A stretch of 64,000 nt of DNA from Cohnella laeviribosi DSM 21336 (GTDB taxonomy: Bacteria > Bacillota > Bacilli > Paenibacillales > Paenibacillaceae): assembly GCF_000378425.1 (NCBI RefSeq), contig NZ_KB899812.1, positions 34,874 through 98,873 on the forward strand, read 5' to 3'. The translations under genes and the position numbers were made by a program. The first letter of the stretch is position 1, and each line of letters begins with the position of its first letter. The notes beneath the pieces were generated by a model that saw nothing but the letters and a program-made list of their open reading frames with translations, was not told where the DNA came from and made no database searches. Positions 9,362-19,973 of the stretch are shown here, piece by piece.

Positions 9362-10546
9362 TCAGCGGGCTGCCGGCAGCTGCTCCACGGTTTTCACCCA
9401 TTGGCCGCTGCTTGCCGATTCCAGGATGGCGTCGCAAATGACATGAATCCGGTACCCGTCGTAGAAATTAGGCGAAACCTCCGTATCCTGGACGATGGCG
9501 GATATGAAATCGTGCGCTTCGATGATCTTCGTCTCGCCGTAACCGATGCCCAGAGCCGGAATCGGCCACAACGCCGCGCCGTTCGGATGGGCGGGACCGG
9601 TGTAGATTGTCCGGAATCCGCGCCTGTCGTCCGGATCGTCCGAGAAGCAGACCTGAAGCTCGTCGCGGCGTTCGTAATTAAAATACAGGGAGCCTTTGTC
9701 GCCGTGTATCTCGAAAGTCAGGAAGTTGTTGCGCCCCCATGCGTTGCGGGTCGCTTCCAGGCTGCCTACGGCTCCGTTCTCGAAGCGAAGCAGCGTGTTG
9801 ATTTCGTCGTCCACGTCGACGGCCGCTTTCTTCACATCGCCGGAAGACTTCACGGTTCCGAGCTTGTCGACGGGACCGGACGAAACCGGACGTTCCGGAA
9901 TCCATGTGTTGGCGATCCCCATGACTTCGGTAATTTCTCCGACCAGATAACGGGCCAGATCGATCACATGCGTGCCGATATCCCCAAGCGCGCCCGACCC
10001 GGCCACTTCCCTGCGGAAACGCCAGGACAGCGGGGCATTCGGGTCCGCCGACCAATCCTGCAAATACGTGCCGCGAAAATTCAAAATACGGCCGATCGCG
10101 CCTTCTTCGATATATTTCTTCGCGAGCGAAACGGCCGGCGTTCGGCGGTAGTTGAACGCCACCATATGCTTCACGCCGGCTTCGCTTGCGGCATCCAGCA
10201 TCCGCTTCGCTTCTTCCGTCGTCCGCGCAAGCGGCTTTTCGGAAATGATATGCTTGCCGGCTTTGGCCGCGGCGATGGCGATTTCGGCATGCGTATGGTT
10301 CGGCGTCACGATATCGACGATATCGATGCTCGGGTCCTCAACCACCTTGCGCCAATCGGACGCCCACGATTCGAACCCGTACCTTGCCGCCGCTTCCCGG
10401 GCCAGCTCGTCGTTGATGTCGACGACGGTCTTGCGAAACGGAACGGCCGGAGCCGGCCAGAAAAACATCGGCATTCCCGCATAAGCCAGCGAATGGGCCT
10501 TTCCCATAAACCCTCCGCCGATCATTCCAACGTTTAATGTACGCAT
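9362..10546 (-). CDS. Gfo/Idh/MocA family sugar oxidoreductase
   Basis: This 394-residue NAD(P)-dependent dehydrogenase has the N-terminal Rossmann motif GMIGGGFMGKAH (residues ~7-18), the family motif SEKPLARTTEEAKRM with its catalytic-site Lys, and a C-terminal alpha/beta domain (GDIGTHVIDLARYLVGE). It probably oxidises or epimerises the sugar or inositol-like compound brought in by the adjacent binding protein. The start at 10546 has AAGGAG upstream and leaves 14 bp to the binding-protein stop codon, so the two form an operon. A long in-frame extension upstream lies inside the binding-protein gene and was rejected. Family members differ widely in substrate. Confidence 0.9.
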   Translation of the reverse strand: MRTLNVGMIGGGFMGKAHSLAYAGMPMFFWPAPAVPFRKTVVDINDELAREAAARYGFESWASDWRKVVEDPSIDIVDIVTPNHTHAEIAIAAAKAGKHIISEKPLARTTEEAKRMLDAASEAGVKHMVAFNYRRTPAVSLAKKYIEEGAIGRILNFRGTYLQDWSADPNAPLSWRFRREVAGSGALGDIGTHVIDLARYLVGEITEVMGIANTWIPERPVSSGPVDKLGTVKSSGDVKKAAVDVDDEINTLLRFENGAVGSLEATRNAWGRNNFLTFEIHGDKGSLYFNYERRDELQVCFSDDPDDRRGFRTIYTGPAHPNGAALWPIPALGIGYGETKIIEAHDFISAIVQDTEVSPNFYDGYRIHVICDAILESASSGQWVKTVEQLPAAR

Positions 10547-10560
10547 CGCATAATCTCCTT

Positions 10561-11757
10561 TCACTTCGCGGCATCCCGAAGCGGCGCCGGCGGCTCCGCA
10601 TGGTAGACGGTCTCCCACGATTCCAAAATATTGTCCCGGTTCACCTGAAGGGACGGAACGGCTGCATACGCCGGCGCTTCTTTGCCCAGCAGCGAATAGG
10701 CGGCCAGAATCGCTTCCGCAACGCCTTGATCGTAAGGCAGTTGGGCGCCGAGCCCTTTGATCATCCCGCCTTTGGCGATATCCAGCGCAACGTTCGTGCC
10801 CAAGTCGATCGTAGCGATCGCCAAATCCGTCCGTCCCGCGGATCGCGCGGCGGCAAGCGCCCCCTCCGCCGGCACATCCCATACGACGAACATCCCCTTC
10901 AGGTTCGGATGCTTCGTCAGCATGGCCGACGCCACCTTCTCGCCGTCATTCGGGCCGGTGATGCCCCCGCGGGCGATGATGTTGATGTTCGGATACTCGT
11001 CCCGGATCGTTTTTTCGAACGCTTCGGTTCTTTGCTTCGTGACGAAAAAGTCCGCATCATGGAAAATAACGCCGACCTCTCCTTCTTCGCCGATCGCTTT
11101 GGCTAAAATATGTGCGGCTTCAACCCCGTTGCCGTAGTTGTCGGCGGAGACGACGCTGACGTAATCCTTGCCTGCCGTAAGCCCGGCCGCCTTATTATCC
11201 ATGAATACGATCTTCACGCCCTGAGAGGCGGCTTTCTTGAAGACGCCCGCCGTCGAAACCGCATCGACCGGGATGCTGACCAGAATGTCCGGTTTTTTGG
11301 CGAGGATCGTTTCGATATCGGATACTTGCTTTTCCGCTTTAAAGTTCGCATCGGTCGTGGCGACGATTTCGATGTTCATTTTGGCAAACGTATCCTTAAG
11401 CCCTTTCAATTGCGCCGCCGACCAGTCGTTGCCGGCGTAGTGCATGGAGATGGCCGCCTTGTAACGGCCGGCCTTAATCTTGGCAAGCTCCTCCTCCGTC
11501 AATTGCAGCGTTTTGGCGGAAACGGCGTTTTCGCCGTCCGGTCCTTTGCTTAAGATTTCTTTTTCCGGCAGGCTCTGATTAATCGTAATCGGGCCATCCG
11601 TTGCCCCGGAAGCGGTTGCCCCGCCGCTTGCCGCCGGGCCGTCCGGCGCGGACGGCGACTCATTGGCAGCGCTGCCCCCGTTACCCTTACCGCAAGCGGC
11701 CAGACTCAAGCTGAACACAAGCAATAAAACCGCCGCTGCGTATGAACGTTTTCTCAT
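10561..11757 (-). CDS. sugar ABC transporter substrate-binding lipoprotein (RbsB-like), copy 2
   Basis: This 398-residue protein has a lipoprotein signal (MRKRSYAAAVLLLVFSLSLAA then Cys), a Gly/Ser/Ala-rich linker, and the same periplasmic-binding fold as the protein at 3104-4267, with long identical stretches throughout. It has no ATPase or permease of its own and is followed by a sugar oxidoreductase, so it presumably docks on the RbsA/RbsC pair at 581-3044 with a related or different ligand. The ATG at 11757 was chosen because it begins the signal peptide; the upstream GGGGG is a mediocre ribosome binding site. Its promoter shares the bipartite motif of copy 1. Confidence 0.9.
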   Translation of the reverse strand: MRKRSYAAAVLLLVFSLSLAACGKGNGGSAANESPSAPDGPAASGGATASGATDGPITINQSLPEKEILSKGPDGENAVSAKTLQLTEEELAKIKAGRYKAAISMHYAGNDWSAAQLKGLKDTFAKMNIEIVATTDANFKAEKQVSDIETILAKKPDILVSIPVDAVSTAGVFKKAASQGVKIVFMDNKAAGLTAGKDYVSVVSADNYGNGVEAAHILAKAIGEEGEVGVIFHDADFFVTKQRTEAFEKTIRDEYPNINIIARGGITGPNDGEKVASAMLTKHPNLKGMFVVWDVPAEGALAAARSAGRTDLAIATIDLGTNVALDIAKGGMIKGLGAQLPYDQGVAEAILAAYSLLGKEAPAYAAVPSLQVNRDNILESWETVYHAEPPAPLRDAAK

Positions 11758-11902
11758 GGCTAAAGCCCCCATCCGCGTCTTGCGCGAAGTCAGATTGTCT
11801 CCGGTTCTTTTATTGAGCGGTTCTTGGTCGGGCGAGCGATCCTGAAGGGACACCACCTCCGTTCGAATGCCGGACACCCAAGGGTTGTAAGCGCCTTCAA
11901 TA

Positions 11903-11967
11903 AGTATAGAAAAGTTTCAAGCGGAAAGCGGGGGAATAATTTAACTTGGCATGCGGAATTTTTTAGC
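11903..11967 (-). promoter_or_regulatory. promoter of binding protein 2/oxidoreductase operon with bipartite operator motif
   Basis: On the minus strand GCTAAAAAATTCC (11967-11955), 9 nt, then GTTAAATT (11945-11938) lie 29 nt before TATACT (11908-11903). Word content, spacing and distance to the -10 match the site at 4338-4403 almost exactly, while the surrounding sequence differs. The rest of the 318-bp gap between 11757 and 12076 holds only leader DNA and the kimA terminator. Confidence 0.6.
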
Positions 11968-11999
11968 CTCAAGTCCGAGCCTTCCGGTCTCCCAAACAA

Positions 12000-12075
12000 A
12001 AAAAGGCCGCGGCACGGCTTCCGCCAAAGCGCGTCAAGCGGCTTTGAAAGAAGGATCGAACCGCGGCGTTGTTTT
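12000..12075 (-). terminator. terminator downstream of kimA, possibly bidirectional
   Basis: GCCGCGG (12006-12012) pairs with CCGCGGC (12061-12067); an inner stem is formed around AAAGC...GCTTT. T-rich runs occur on both outer sides (TTTTTTTG on minus, TTGTTTTTT on plus). Confidence 0.7.
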
Positions 12076-13902
12076 TTATTTCTTCAAATGATAAGGGACC
12101 GTTGTAACAATGACGTCTTTGCGGCGCAGCAAGCGGGCGCGGATGATGAAGCTCGTTTGGTTATGCAAAATGTTGTGCCAGCCTTTCTTGGGAATGAACT
12201 GCGGTATGATCACCGTAACCTGGTAGTTCGATTCCCTGGCTTTGCGCTCCACGGTATCGATAAACTTCATCAAAGGCTGGATAATGCTCCTGTAAGGAGA
12301 GTACAGCGTGACCAGCCTCACATCCGGCATCCACTCGCTCCATTTCTTTTCGAACTGGGCTTCGTCTTCTCTTTCGAAAGGAACGTAAACGGCGATGATC
12401 TGTTCGGGTGACAGCGATTGGGCGTAACGGACGGAGTGCTCGACCACATGCGTGATTCCGGCTACGGGCAGAATGACGACATTCCCCTTGATCGGCATGG
12501 GCGGCTCGCACGTCGAAAGCCTGAGCTGCTCGCCTACGTCTTCGTAATGCTTTCGGATCCGATGGAAGACATATACGATAAGCGGCAGGAAGATCAAAAC
12601 CGGCCACACCTGCGGGAATTTGGTCAAAAAGAACATCATGGTGACGGTAAAGCAAATAAGGGCTCCCGTCGTGTTGATGACCAGCTTCGAAATCCAGCCC
12701 TTCGGTTTTTCCCGGATCCATTTCATCATCATGCCGGTTTGCGACAAGGTAAAGGGAATAAACACGCCCACGGCGTACAGCGGGATCAATTGTTCGGTTT
12801 GCCCTTCGAAAGCCACGATCAACAAAATGGATAAAATGCCGAGCATGATGATCCCGTTGGAATAACCCAGCCTGTCTCCCCGGGCCGTGAACATTCGGGG
12901 AACGAACTTATCCTTGGCCAGGTTGACCGCAAGCAGCGGAAACGCCGAGTATCCGGTGTTGGCCGCCAGAATCAGGATCAAGGCCGTCGTGCCCTGAATG
13001 AAGAAATACATGGCGTTCCGTCCGAAGGTCTGTTCGGCGATCTGGGAGACGACCGTGGCCTCCGCTTTGGGCGTAATCCCGTAATAATAGGCCAAATAGA
13101 CGATTCCCGAAAACAGCAGCGCCAGCAAGACGCCCATCGCTATTAACGTTTTGGCCGCGTTGTTGGGCGCAGGGTCCTTGAAATTCGGAATGGCGTTCGA
13201 GATGGCTTCGACTCCCGTCAAAGCCGAGCTTCCCGAAGCGAAGGCTCTCAGGAGCAGAAACAGGCCGATGCCTTCAACCGGCGTGCCGATGGGCGCGTGC
13301 AAATCCGCCGGAACGCCGCCGCTCGCAATGTCGTATAGGCCGGTTCCAATCAAAATGAACAATGCCAAAACAAATAAATAAACCGGGTAAGCCAAAATCG
13401 AAGCCGACTCCGTGACACCCCTTAAGTTCAGGAGAGTCAATAAAAGGACAAGTGCGACGGCGATGGGCACCGCATGCGCATGCAGGCTTGGGAAAGCGGA
13501 CGTAATGGCGTCGGTGCCGGCCGACACGCTGACGGCCACCGTCAAAATGTAATCCACCAGCAAGGAGCCCCCGGCCACCAGCCCGGGGTATCTCCCCAGA
13601 TTCTGCTTGGATACCACATACGCGCCTCCGCCGTGCGGATAGGCAAAGATGATCTGCCGATACGATAAGATAAGGGCAATCAGCAAAACCAGCACACCGA
13701 TTCCGATCGGGATCGAGTACCAGAAGGCCGCTGCGCCGACCGTGACCAGCACCCACAAAATCTGTTCCGGGCCGTAAGCGACGGAGGATAAGGCGTCCGA
13801 AGAAAGAATGGCGAGCGCCTTCGTCTTGTTGAGCTTCTGTTCCCCCAATTCCGTTGTTTTCAAAGGCCGCCCGATTAACATCCGCTTTAGATTCGTCAGC
13901 AT
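12076..13902 (-). CDS. kimA: KimA/YdaO-type high-affinity potassium importer
   Basis: This 608-residue APC-superfamily transporter matches the length of Bacillus subtilis KimA. The N-terminal segment has the expected LSSDALSSVAYGPEQIL, AYPHGGGAYVV and LLVDYILTVAVSVSAG motifs within about 12 membrane helices. The last ~150 residues are a soluble universal-stress-like domain (LPVAGITHVVEHSVRYAQSLSPEQIIAVYVP), where c-di-AMP binds in KimA. It is expected to import K+ with H+. The ATG at 13902 has GGTGA five bases upstream. Expression should be switched off by c-di-AMP through the riboswitch at 14053-14196, which strongly supports KimA rather than an amino-acid permease. Confidence 0.92.
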   Translation of the reverse strand: MLTNLKRMLIGRPLKTTELGEQKLNKTKALAILSSDALSSVAYGPEQILWVLVTVGAAAFWYSIPIGIGVLVLLIALILSYRQIIFAYPHGGGAYVVSKQNLGRYPGLVAGGSLLVDYILTVAVSVSAGTDAITSAFPSLHAHAVPIAVALVLLLTLLNLRGVTESASILAYPVYLFVLALFILIGTGLYDIASGGVPADLHAPIGTPVEGIGLFLLLRAFASGSSALTGVEAISNAIPNFKDPAPNNAAKTLIAMGVLLALLFSGIVYLAYYYGITPKAEATVVSQIAEQTFGRNAMYFFIQGTTALILILAANTGYSAFPLLAVNLAKDKFVPRMFTARGDRLGYSNGIIMLGILSILLIVAFEGQTEQLIPLYAVGVFIPFTLSQTGMMMKWIREKPKGWISKLVINTTGALICFTVTMMFFLTKFPQVWPVLIFLPLIVYVFHRIRKHYEDVGEQLRLSTCEPPMPIKGNVVILPVAGITHVVEHSVRYAQSLSPEQIIAVYVPFEREDEAQFEKKWSEWMPDVRLVTLYSPYRSIIQPLMKFIDTVERKARESNYQVTVIIPQFIPKKGWHNILHNQTSFIIRARLLRRKDVIVTTVPYHLKK

Positions 13903-13988
13903 TCACGTCACCGCCAAGTAGTGAGAAATGTTCAGGATGGAATAACCGTTGCTTGTACGGTTTCCAACTTTTTTGTTTTTTACGCCAC

Positions 13989-14016
13989 AAAAAAACGCAG
14001 AGGTATCCCCCTGCGG
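13989..14016 (-). terminator. expression-platform terminator of the c-di-AMP riboswitch
   Basis: On the minus strand CGCAG and CTGCG flank a GGGGATACCT loop and are followed by seven T. It lies between the aptamer and the kimA start codon, so ligand-dependent termination is expected. Confidence 0.8.
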
Positions 14017-14052
14017 CCCCATGGAACCGAAGTTGCTTCACCTCTCTAACGA

Positions 14053-14196
14053 CGCTTACGAGGTTAGCTGACGGATTCGGGCGTTTAGAGTCGCCCTACT
14101 GCGACGTTCCCATCCAACGTCGCGGATTCACCCCAGGCGGCAAAGCATATTCGCCGCGGTTGGTTCCCCCGTTTTCCTTCCGGAAATTCAGCGATC
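14053..14196 (-). promoter_or_regulatory. c-di-AMP (ydaO/yuaA) riboswitch controlling kimA
   Basis: The minus strand carries the hallmark words of this aptamer in order: CGGGGGAACCAA, GGGGTGAATCC, a GTAGGGCGA segment, and CCGAATCCGTCAGC directly followed by TAACCTCGTAAGCG. The aptamer's outer helix is GATCGCT (near 14195) with AAGCG (near 14053). A terminator follows at 13989-14016. In Bacillus this class lowers expression of the K+ importer when c-di-AMP is high. Confidence 0.93.
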
Positions 14197-14362
14197 TTGG
14201 TTTATGACTCGACGGAATGATCATATTCCTCCAATCGGTCTCTGTAAAACTTCAAATGAAACGAAAAAACGCCGAAAACGCTGCGTTTGTCCGATGAATG
14301 CGGATACAATCGTCAGGCTCGCGGGAACAGCGTGAGGCATGCCTCTTTATAGCTCGATTGAA

Positions 14363-14487
14363 CCTCGGATCCCGTCGAGCGCGCCGATGTCGGCATGACG
14401 CGGACAATATTTGCGGAGCTCCAAACGCTCCGGGTGCGTTTTCTTGTTAATAGTAATTTTTACGGTATGTAGTGAAACAGACTCCAT
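14363..14487 (-). pseudogene. probable decayed ribosomal protein bL33 (rpmG-like) remnant
   Basis: On the minus strand one frame reads NKKTHPERLELRKYCPRH, which is very close to the core of bL33 (NK-K-PERLELKKYCPR). The segment before it is too short and lacks the usual LACTECGDRNYTT block. After CPR the match moves to another frame (SCRHRRARRDPR, compare CRKHT-HRETR). No convincing start codon or ribosome binding site is present. I read this as a frameshifted, partly deleted rpmG paralogue; a chance match to a basic peptide cannot be excluded. The remaining DNA in 14197-14622 shows nothing I recognise. Confidence 0.45.
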
Positions 14488-14622
14488 CTCGTTCGTCAAT
14501 CCGCGTACCCTGACGCGGCCTGCCGCTACGAAGCGGACGGACTTACCGGGCGTCACCATCGGCAACGATTTGCGCGAGATGACGCCCGGCATCCAAAGGT
14601 CCGTATTCTTGACCGGCTTTCT

Positions 14623-17353
<2,731 letters not shown>

Positions 17354-17367
<14 letters not shown>

Positions 17368-17521
17368 CCGCACGTTCTCCTTTGGTTGGGCTGCAAAGTT
17401 TGCTCCCGCATTCTCCGTAAAACAGCTTGACTCCGCTTGTCGGCAGCGTGTCGATGATTTCCCCGCAGTGACGGCAGACAAGCGTGCCGAGATGCAGCGG
17501 CGCCCGCCCCGGTTCCTTCAT
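17354..17521 (-). CDS. SR1P-like GAPDH-binding peptide, coupled to gapB
   Basis: This 55-residue protein reads MKEPGRAPLHLGTLVCRHCG and then a segment with YGECGS; cysteines at 16, 19, 38 and 43 suggest a small zinc-binding knuckle. The LGT-VC--C-----...LYGECGS layout matches SR1P, the peptide encoded on the B. subtilis regulatory RNA SR1, which binds GapA and promotes its interaction with RNase J1. Here the start ATG overlaps the gap stop codon (TGATG at 17523-17519), so translation is coupled to GAPDH. It also overlaps ppdK by 14 bp. The extra ~10 N-terminal residues relative to SR1P are a difference. Binding to this GAPDH is inferred from the family and position. Confidence 0.75.
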
Positions 17522-18567
17522 CAAACGAATGTTTTGCTCCATGGTTCGTTCACCCTCATCTCGTTTTTTTTGGCGACATGAGCAACGAAATCAAGCACCC
17601 GGCAGGCGTACGCCCATTCGTTGTCATACCATGCCAGCACTTTCGTTTGCCGTCCCGACGCCATCAGCGAAAGCGCGTCGATGACCGCCGACTTGTCGTT
17701 GCCGATGTAGTCCGACGAAACAAGCGGCAGCTCGTTGTACTCGACGTAGGCTCCGAGCGTCCCCTGCGCCGCCGTCTTGAACGCTTCCCGCACTTCCTCT
17801 TTCGTGACCGGACGGCGAAGCTCGGCCGTCAAATCGACAAGCGAAACGTCCTGCGTCGGCACGCGCAGCGACAAGCCCCGAATGACGGGAGCAAGGTGCG
17901 GCAGCACCCCGGACAGCGCTTTGCCGACTCCGGTCGAAGTCGGAACGATCGACTGCGTGCAGGCCCGCGCGCGCCGCAAATCCTTGTGCGGATTGTCGAG
18001 ATGGTTTTGATCGTTCGTATAGGCGTGAACCGTTGTCATCCAGCCGGATTCGACGCCGAACGCGCGGTCGAGAATGTGCAGCACCGGCGCCAGGCAGTTC
18101 GTCGTGCACGACGCCGTGGACAGCAGCGCATGCTTGTCGGGATCGTAGCTCGCTTCGTTGACGCCCATCACCACCGTCAAATCCAAATCTTTGCCGGGCG
18201 CCGTCACAACGACGCGCTTTGCGCCCGCCGCCAGATGCTTGACCGCTCCCGCGCGGTCGTTGAACTTGCCGGTGGCGTCGATCGCGATGTCAATGCCGTA
18301 CTTGTCCCACGGCAGCAACGCCGGATCGCGCTCCGAGACGAAAGCAACCGGCTGCCCGTTGATTACCAGCTTGTCCTTTTCGACCTGGATGTCGGCGTCC
18401 CATTTGCCGTGCACCGTATCGTATTTCAGCAAATGCGCCGCCGTCTCGATCGGGCTAGTCGAATTGATCGCCTTGACTTGCGCCCCCGGAATGCCGGCCG
18501 TAAACGCTTTTCTGATCAACAGCCGGCCGATTCTGCCCGTACCGCTGATCCCCACCTGCTGGTTCAT
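17521..18567 (-). CDS. gapB: glyceraldehyde-3-phosphate dehydrogenase, GapB type
   Basis: This 348-residue enzyme has the Rossmann start GISGTGRIGR, catalytic Cys154 in TASCTTNCLAP and the WYDNEWAY motif. The residue that selects NAD in GapA (the Asp of the AINDLT loop) is replaced: here the loop reads AINSTSPIETAAHLLKYDTVHG, as in B. subtilis GapB (AINASYSAETLAHLIKYDTIHG). That predicts NADP use and the gluconeogenic direction. Thr replaces the usual Phe in GFGRIGR. The ATG at 18567 has AAGGAGG upstream. It lies 44 bp after alr and overlaps the SR1P-like gene, in an apparent ald-alr-gapB-SR1P-ppdK transcript. Confidence 0.88.
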   Translation of the reverse strand: MNQQVGISGTGRIGRLLIRKAFTAGIPGAQVKAINSTSPIETAAHLLKYDTVHGKWDADIQVEKDKLVINGQPVAFVSERDPALLPWDKYGIDIAIDATGKFNDRAGAVKHLAAGAKRVVVTAPGKDLDLTVVMGVNEASYDPDKHALLSTASCTTNCLAPVLHILDRAFGVESGWMTTVHAYTNDQNHLDNPHKDLRRARACTQSIVPTSTGVGKALSGVLPHLAPVIRGLSLRVPTQDVSLVDLTAELRRPVTKEEVREAFKTAAQGTLGAYVEYNELPLVSSDYIGNDKSAVIDALSLMASGRQTKVLAWYDNEWAYACRVLDFVAHVAKKNEMRVNEPWSKTFV

Positions 18568-18611
18568 GATGACCTCCTTGGTGCATAGTTCCGATCCGTA
18601 AGATGAGCCGA

Positions 18612-19784
18612 CTACGTCTTCGCGAGCACATGGTTGACGGTCTCGACGACCGCCCGGTCCCGCAGGTAAACGCGGGGAACCCGCTTGCCAACCAAACAGA
18701 CGATTTCATAGTTGATCGTATCCAAAAGGGATGCGATCTCTTCGACGGGCAAGCCGTCTTCTTCGTCGCGGCCGAACAGAAGCACCTCGTCCCCCGCCCG
18801 GACGCCGGGTATGGCGCTGACATCAACCATCGTCTGGTCCATGCATACCCTTCCGACGATCGGCGCTTTGCGGCCGCGGATCATCATGCTGCCCCGGTTG
18901 GACAACCGGCGGGACAGCCCGTCGGCATATCCGGCCGGAACGGTCGCGATCCAGCTCGGCCGTTCCGGCCGGTACGTGCAGCCGTAGCTGATGGGCTGCC
19001 CGGCGGGCACCTGCTTCAAAGCCGCGATTCGGGTTTTCCACTTCATCGCCGGCCGCAGCTCGGGCACCCCCGGCATCGGGTCGGAAAAAGGCAACAGACC
19101 GTACAAGCTGATGCCCACCCGGACCAAATCCAGATGCATGTCCGGAAAACGCAGGCTCGCCGCGCTGTTGCAGCAGTGCTTGAGCGGGACCCGGATGCCG
19201 TGGCGCTCCAGGCAATCGATATAGGCAAGGAACGTCTCGAATTGCCTACGGGTATACGTTTCATCCGGGCTGTCGGCGCTGGCGAAATGCGTAAAGACGC
19301 CCTCCAGCCTGACCCATGGCGAGCTTGCCGCTTTTCGCGCCAAGACCAGGGCCGTTTCCGGATCGGTCACGCCGATCCGCGACATCCCTGTATCCGTTTT
19401 CAAATGTACGTTGGCATACAGCCGATGGCGTGCCGCACAAGCGATCACAGCTTCCAGTTCCTTCTCGGTGAACACGGTCACGGCGATGCGGTGCTTTACC
19501 GCCGTTTCGGCGGATGCGGGGGGCGTGTATCCCAGCACGAGAATGGGGCACTCGATGCCTGCCGCCCGAAGCTGCAAGGCTTCGTCCAATAGGGCCACCC
19601 CAAGCCAATCCGCCCCGGCTTCCAGCGCCGCCTTGGCGACCTGGACGGCACCATGGCCGTAACCGTCCGCCTTGACTACCGCCATGAAGCGGCAGGAAGG
19701 CTTTAGTCCCGCCTTGATCGTCTTTACGTTATGCGCGATGGCGTCGAGCGAAACTTCGGCCCAAGTCTCCCTATGACTGAACAC
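18612..19784 (-). CDS. alr: alanine racemase
   Basis: This 390-residue PLP enzyme interconverts L- and D-alanine. The PLP-binding Lys38 lies in VVKADGYGHGA, the catalytic Tyr is in ISYGCTYRP, and the C-terminal beta domain has GRVCMDQTMVDV. I chose the GTG at 19784 because it gives the normal N-terminus (FSHRETWAEVSLDAIAHN) and has GGAGG 11 bases upstream. A 58-residue extension to 19958 is low-complexity and unlike the family. It lies between ald and gapB on the same strand, so converting D-alanine to L-alanine for catabolism by Ald is the likely job, in addition to, or instead of, supplying D-Ala for peptidoglycan. Confidence 0.93.
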   Translation of the reverse strand: MFSHRETWAEVSLDAIAHNVKTIKAGLKPSCRFMAVVKADGYGHGAVQVAKAALEAGADWLGVALLDEALQLRAAGIECPILVLGYTPPASAETAVKHRIAVTVFTEKELEAVIACAARHRLYANVHLKTDTGMSRIGVTDPETALVLARKAASSPWVRLEGVFTHFASADSPDETYTRRQFETFLAYIDCLERHGIRVPLKHCCNSAASLRFPDMHLDLVRVGISLYGLLPFSDPMPGVPELRPAMKWKTRIAALKQVPAGQPISYGCTYRPERPSWIATVPAGYADGLSRRLSNRGSMMIRGRKAPIVGRVCMDQTMVDVSAIPGVRAGDEVLLFGRDEEDGLPVEEIASLLDTINYEIVCLVGKRVPRVYLRDRAVVETVNHVLAKT

Positions 19785-19898
19785 GATGTGAGCCGCCTCC
19801 GTTCTGGCCGCGCTGCTTTCCGCAGCGGCATGTTGCCCCCCCCCTCCGGGTAAAGCGGCCGCGCCGCCCTGACCGGAGCGAACCCGTTTTTCGCGGCA

Positions 19899-19944
19899 CC
19901 CATACGGAAGCCGGCAAGCAGGCATCTTGTCCATTCCGTATGGG
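19899..19944. repeat. 11-bp perfect inverted repeat between ald and alr
   Basis: CCCATACGGAA (19899-19909) and TTCCGTATGGG (19934-19944) are separated by 24 nt and start 30 bp after the ald stop codon. No T run follows on either strand, so it is more likely an mRNA-stabilising or attenuating hairpin than a terminator. It could set the ratio of ald to the downstream genes. Confidence 0.6.
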
Positions 19945-19973
19945 CAAGCCGAACCCAAGGGGGTTGGGAAGGA

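Noticed and set aside
19899..19944. Inverted repeat considered as ald terminator
   Set aside because: There is no T run on either side and the next gene is close and functionally linked, so it was listed only as an inverted repeat.
19785..19958. N-terminal extension of alanine racemase to an upstream ATG
   Set aside because: The extra 58 residues are Gly/Ala/Arg-rich, contain the inverted repeat and are absent from the family; the GTG at 19784 has a GGAGG.
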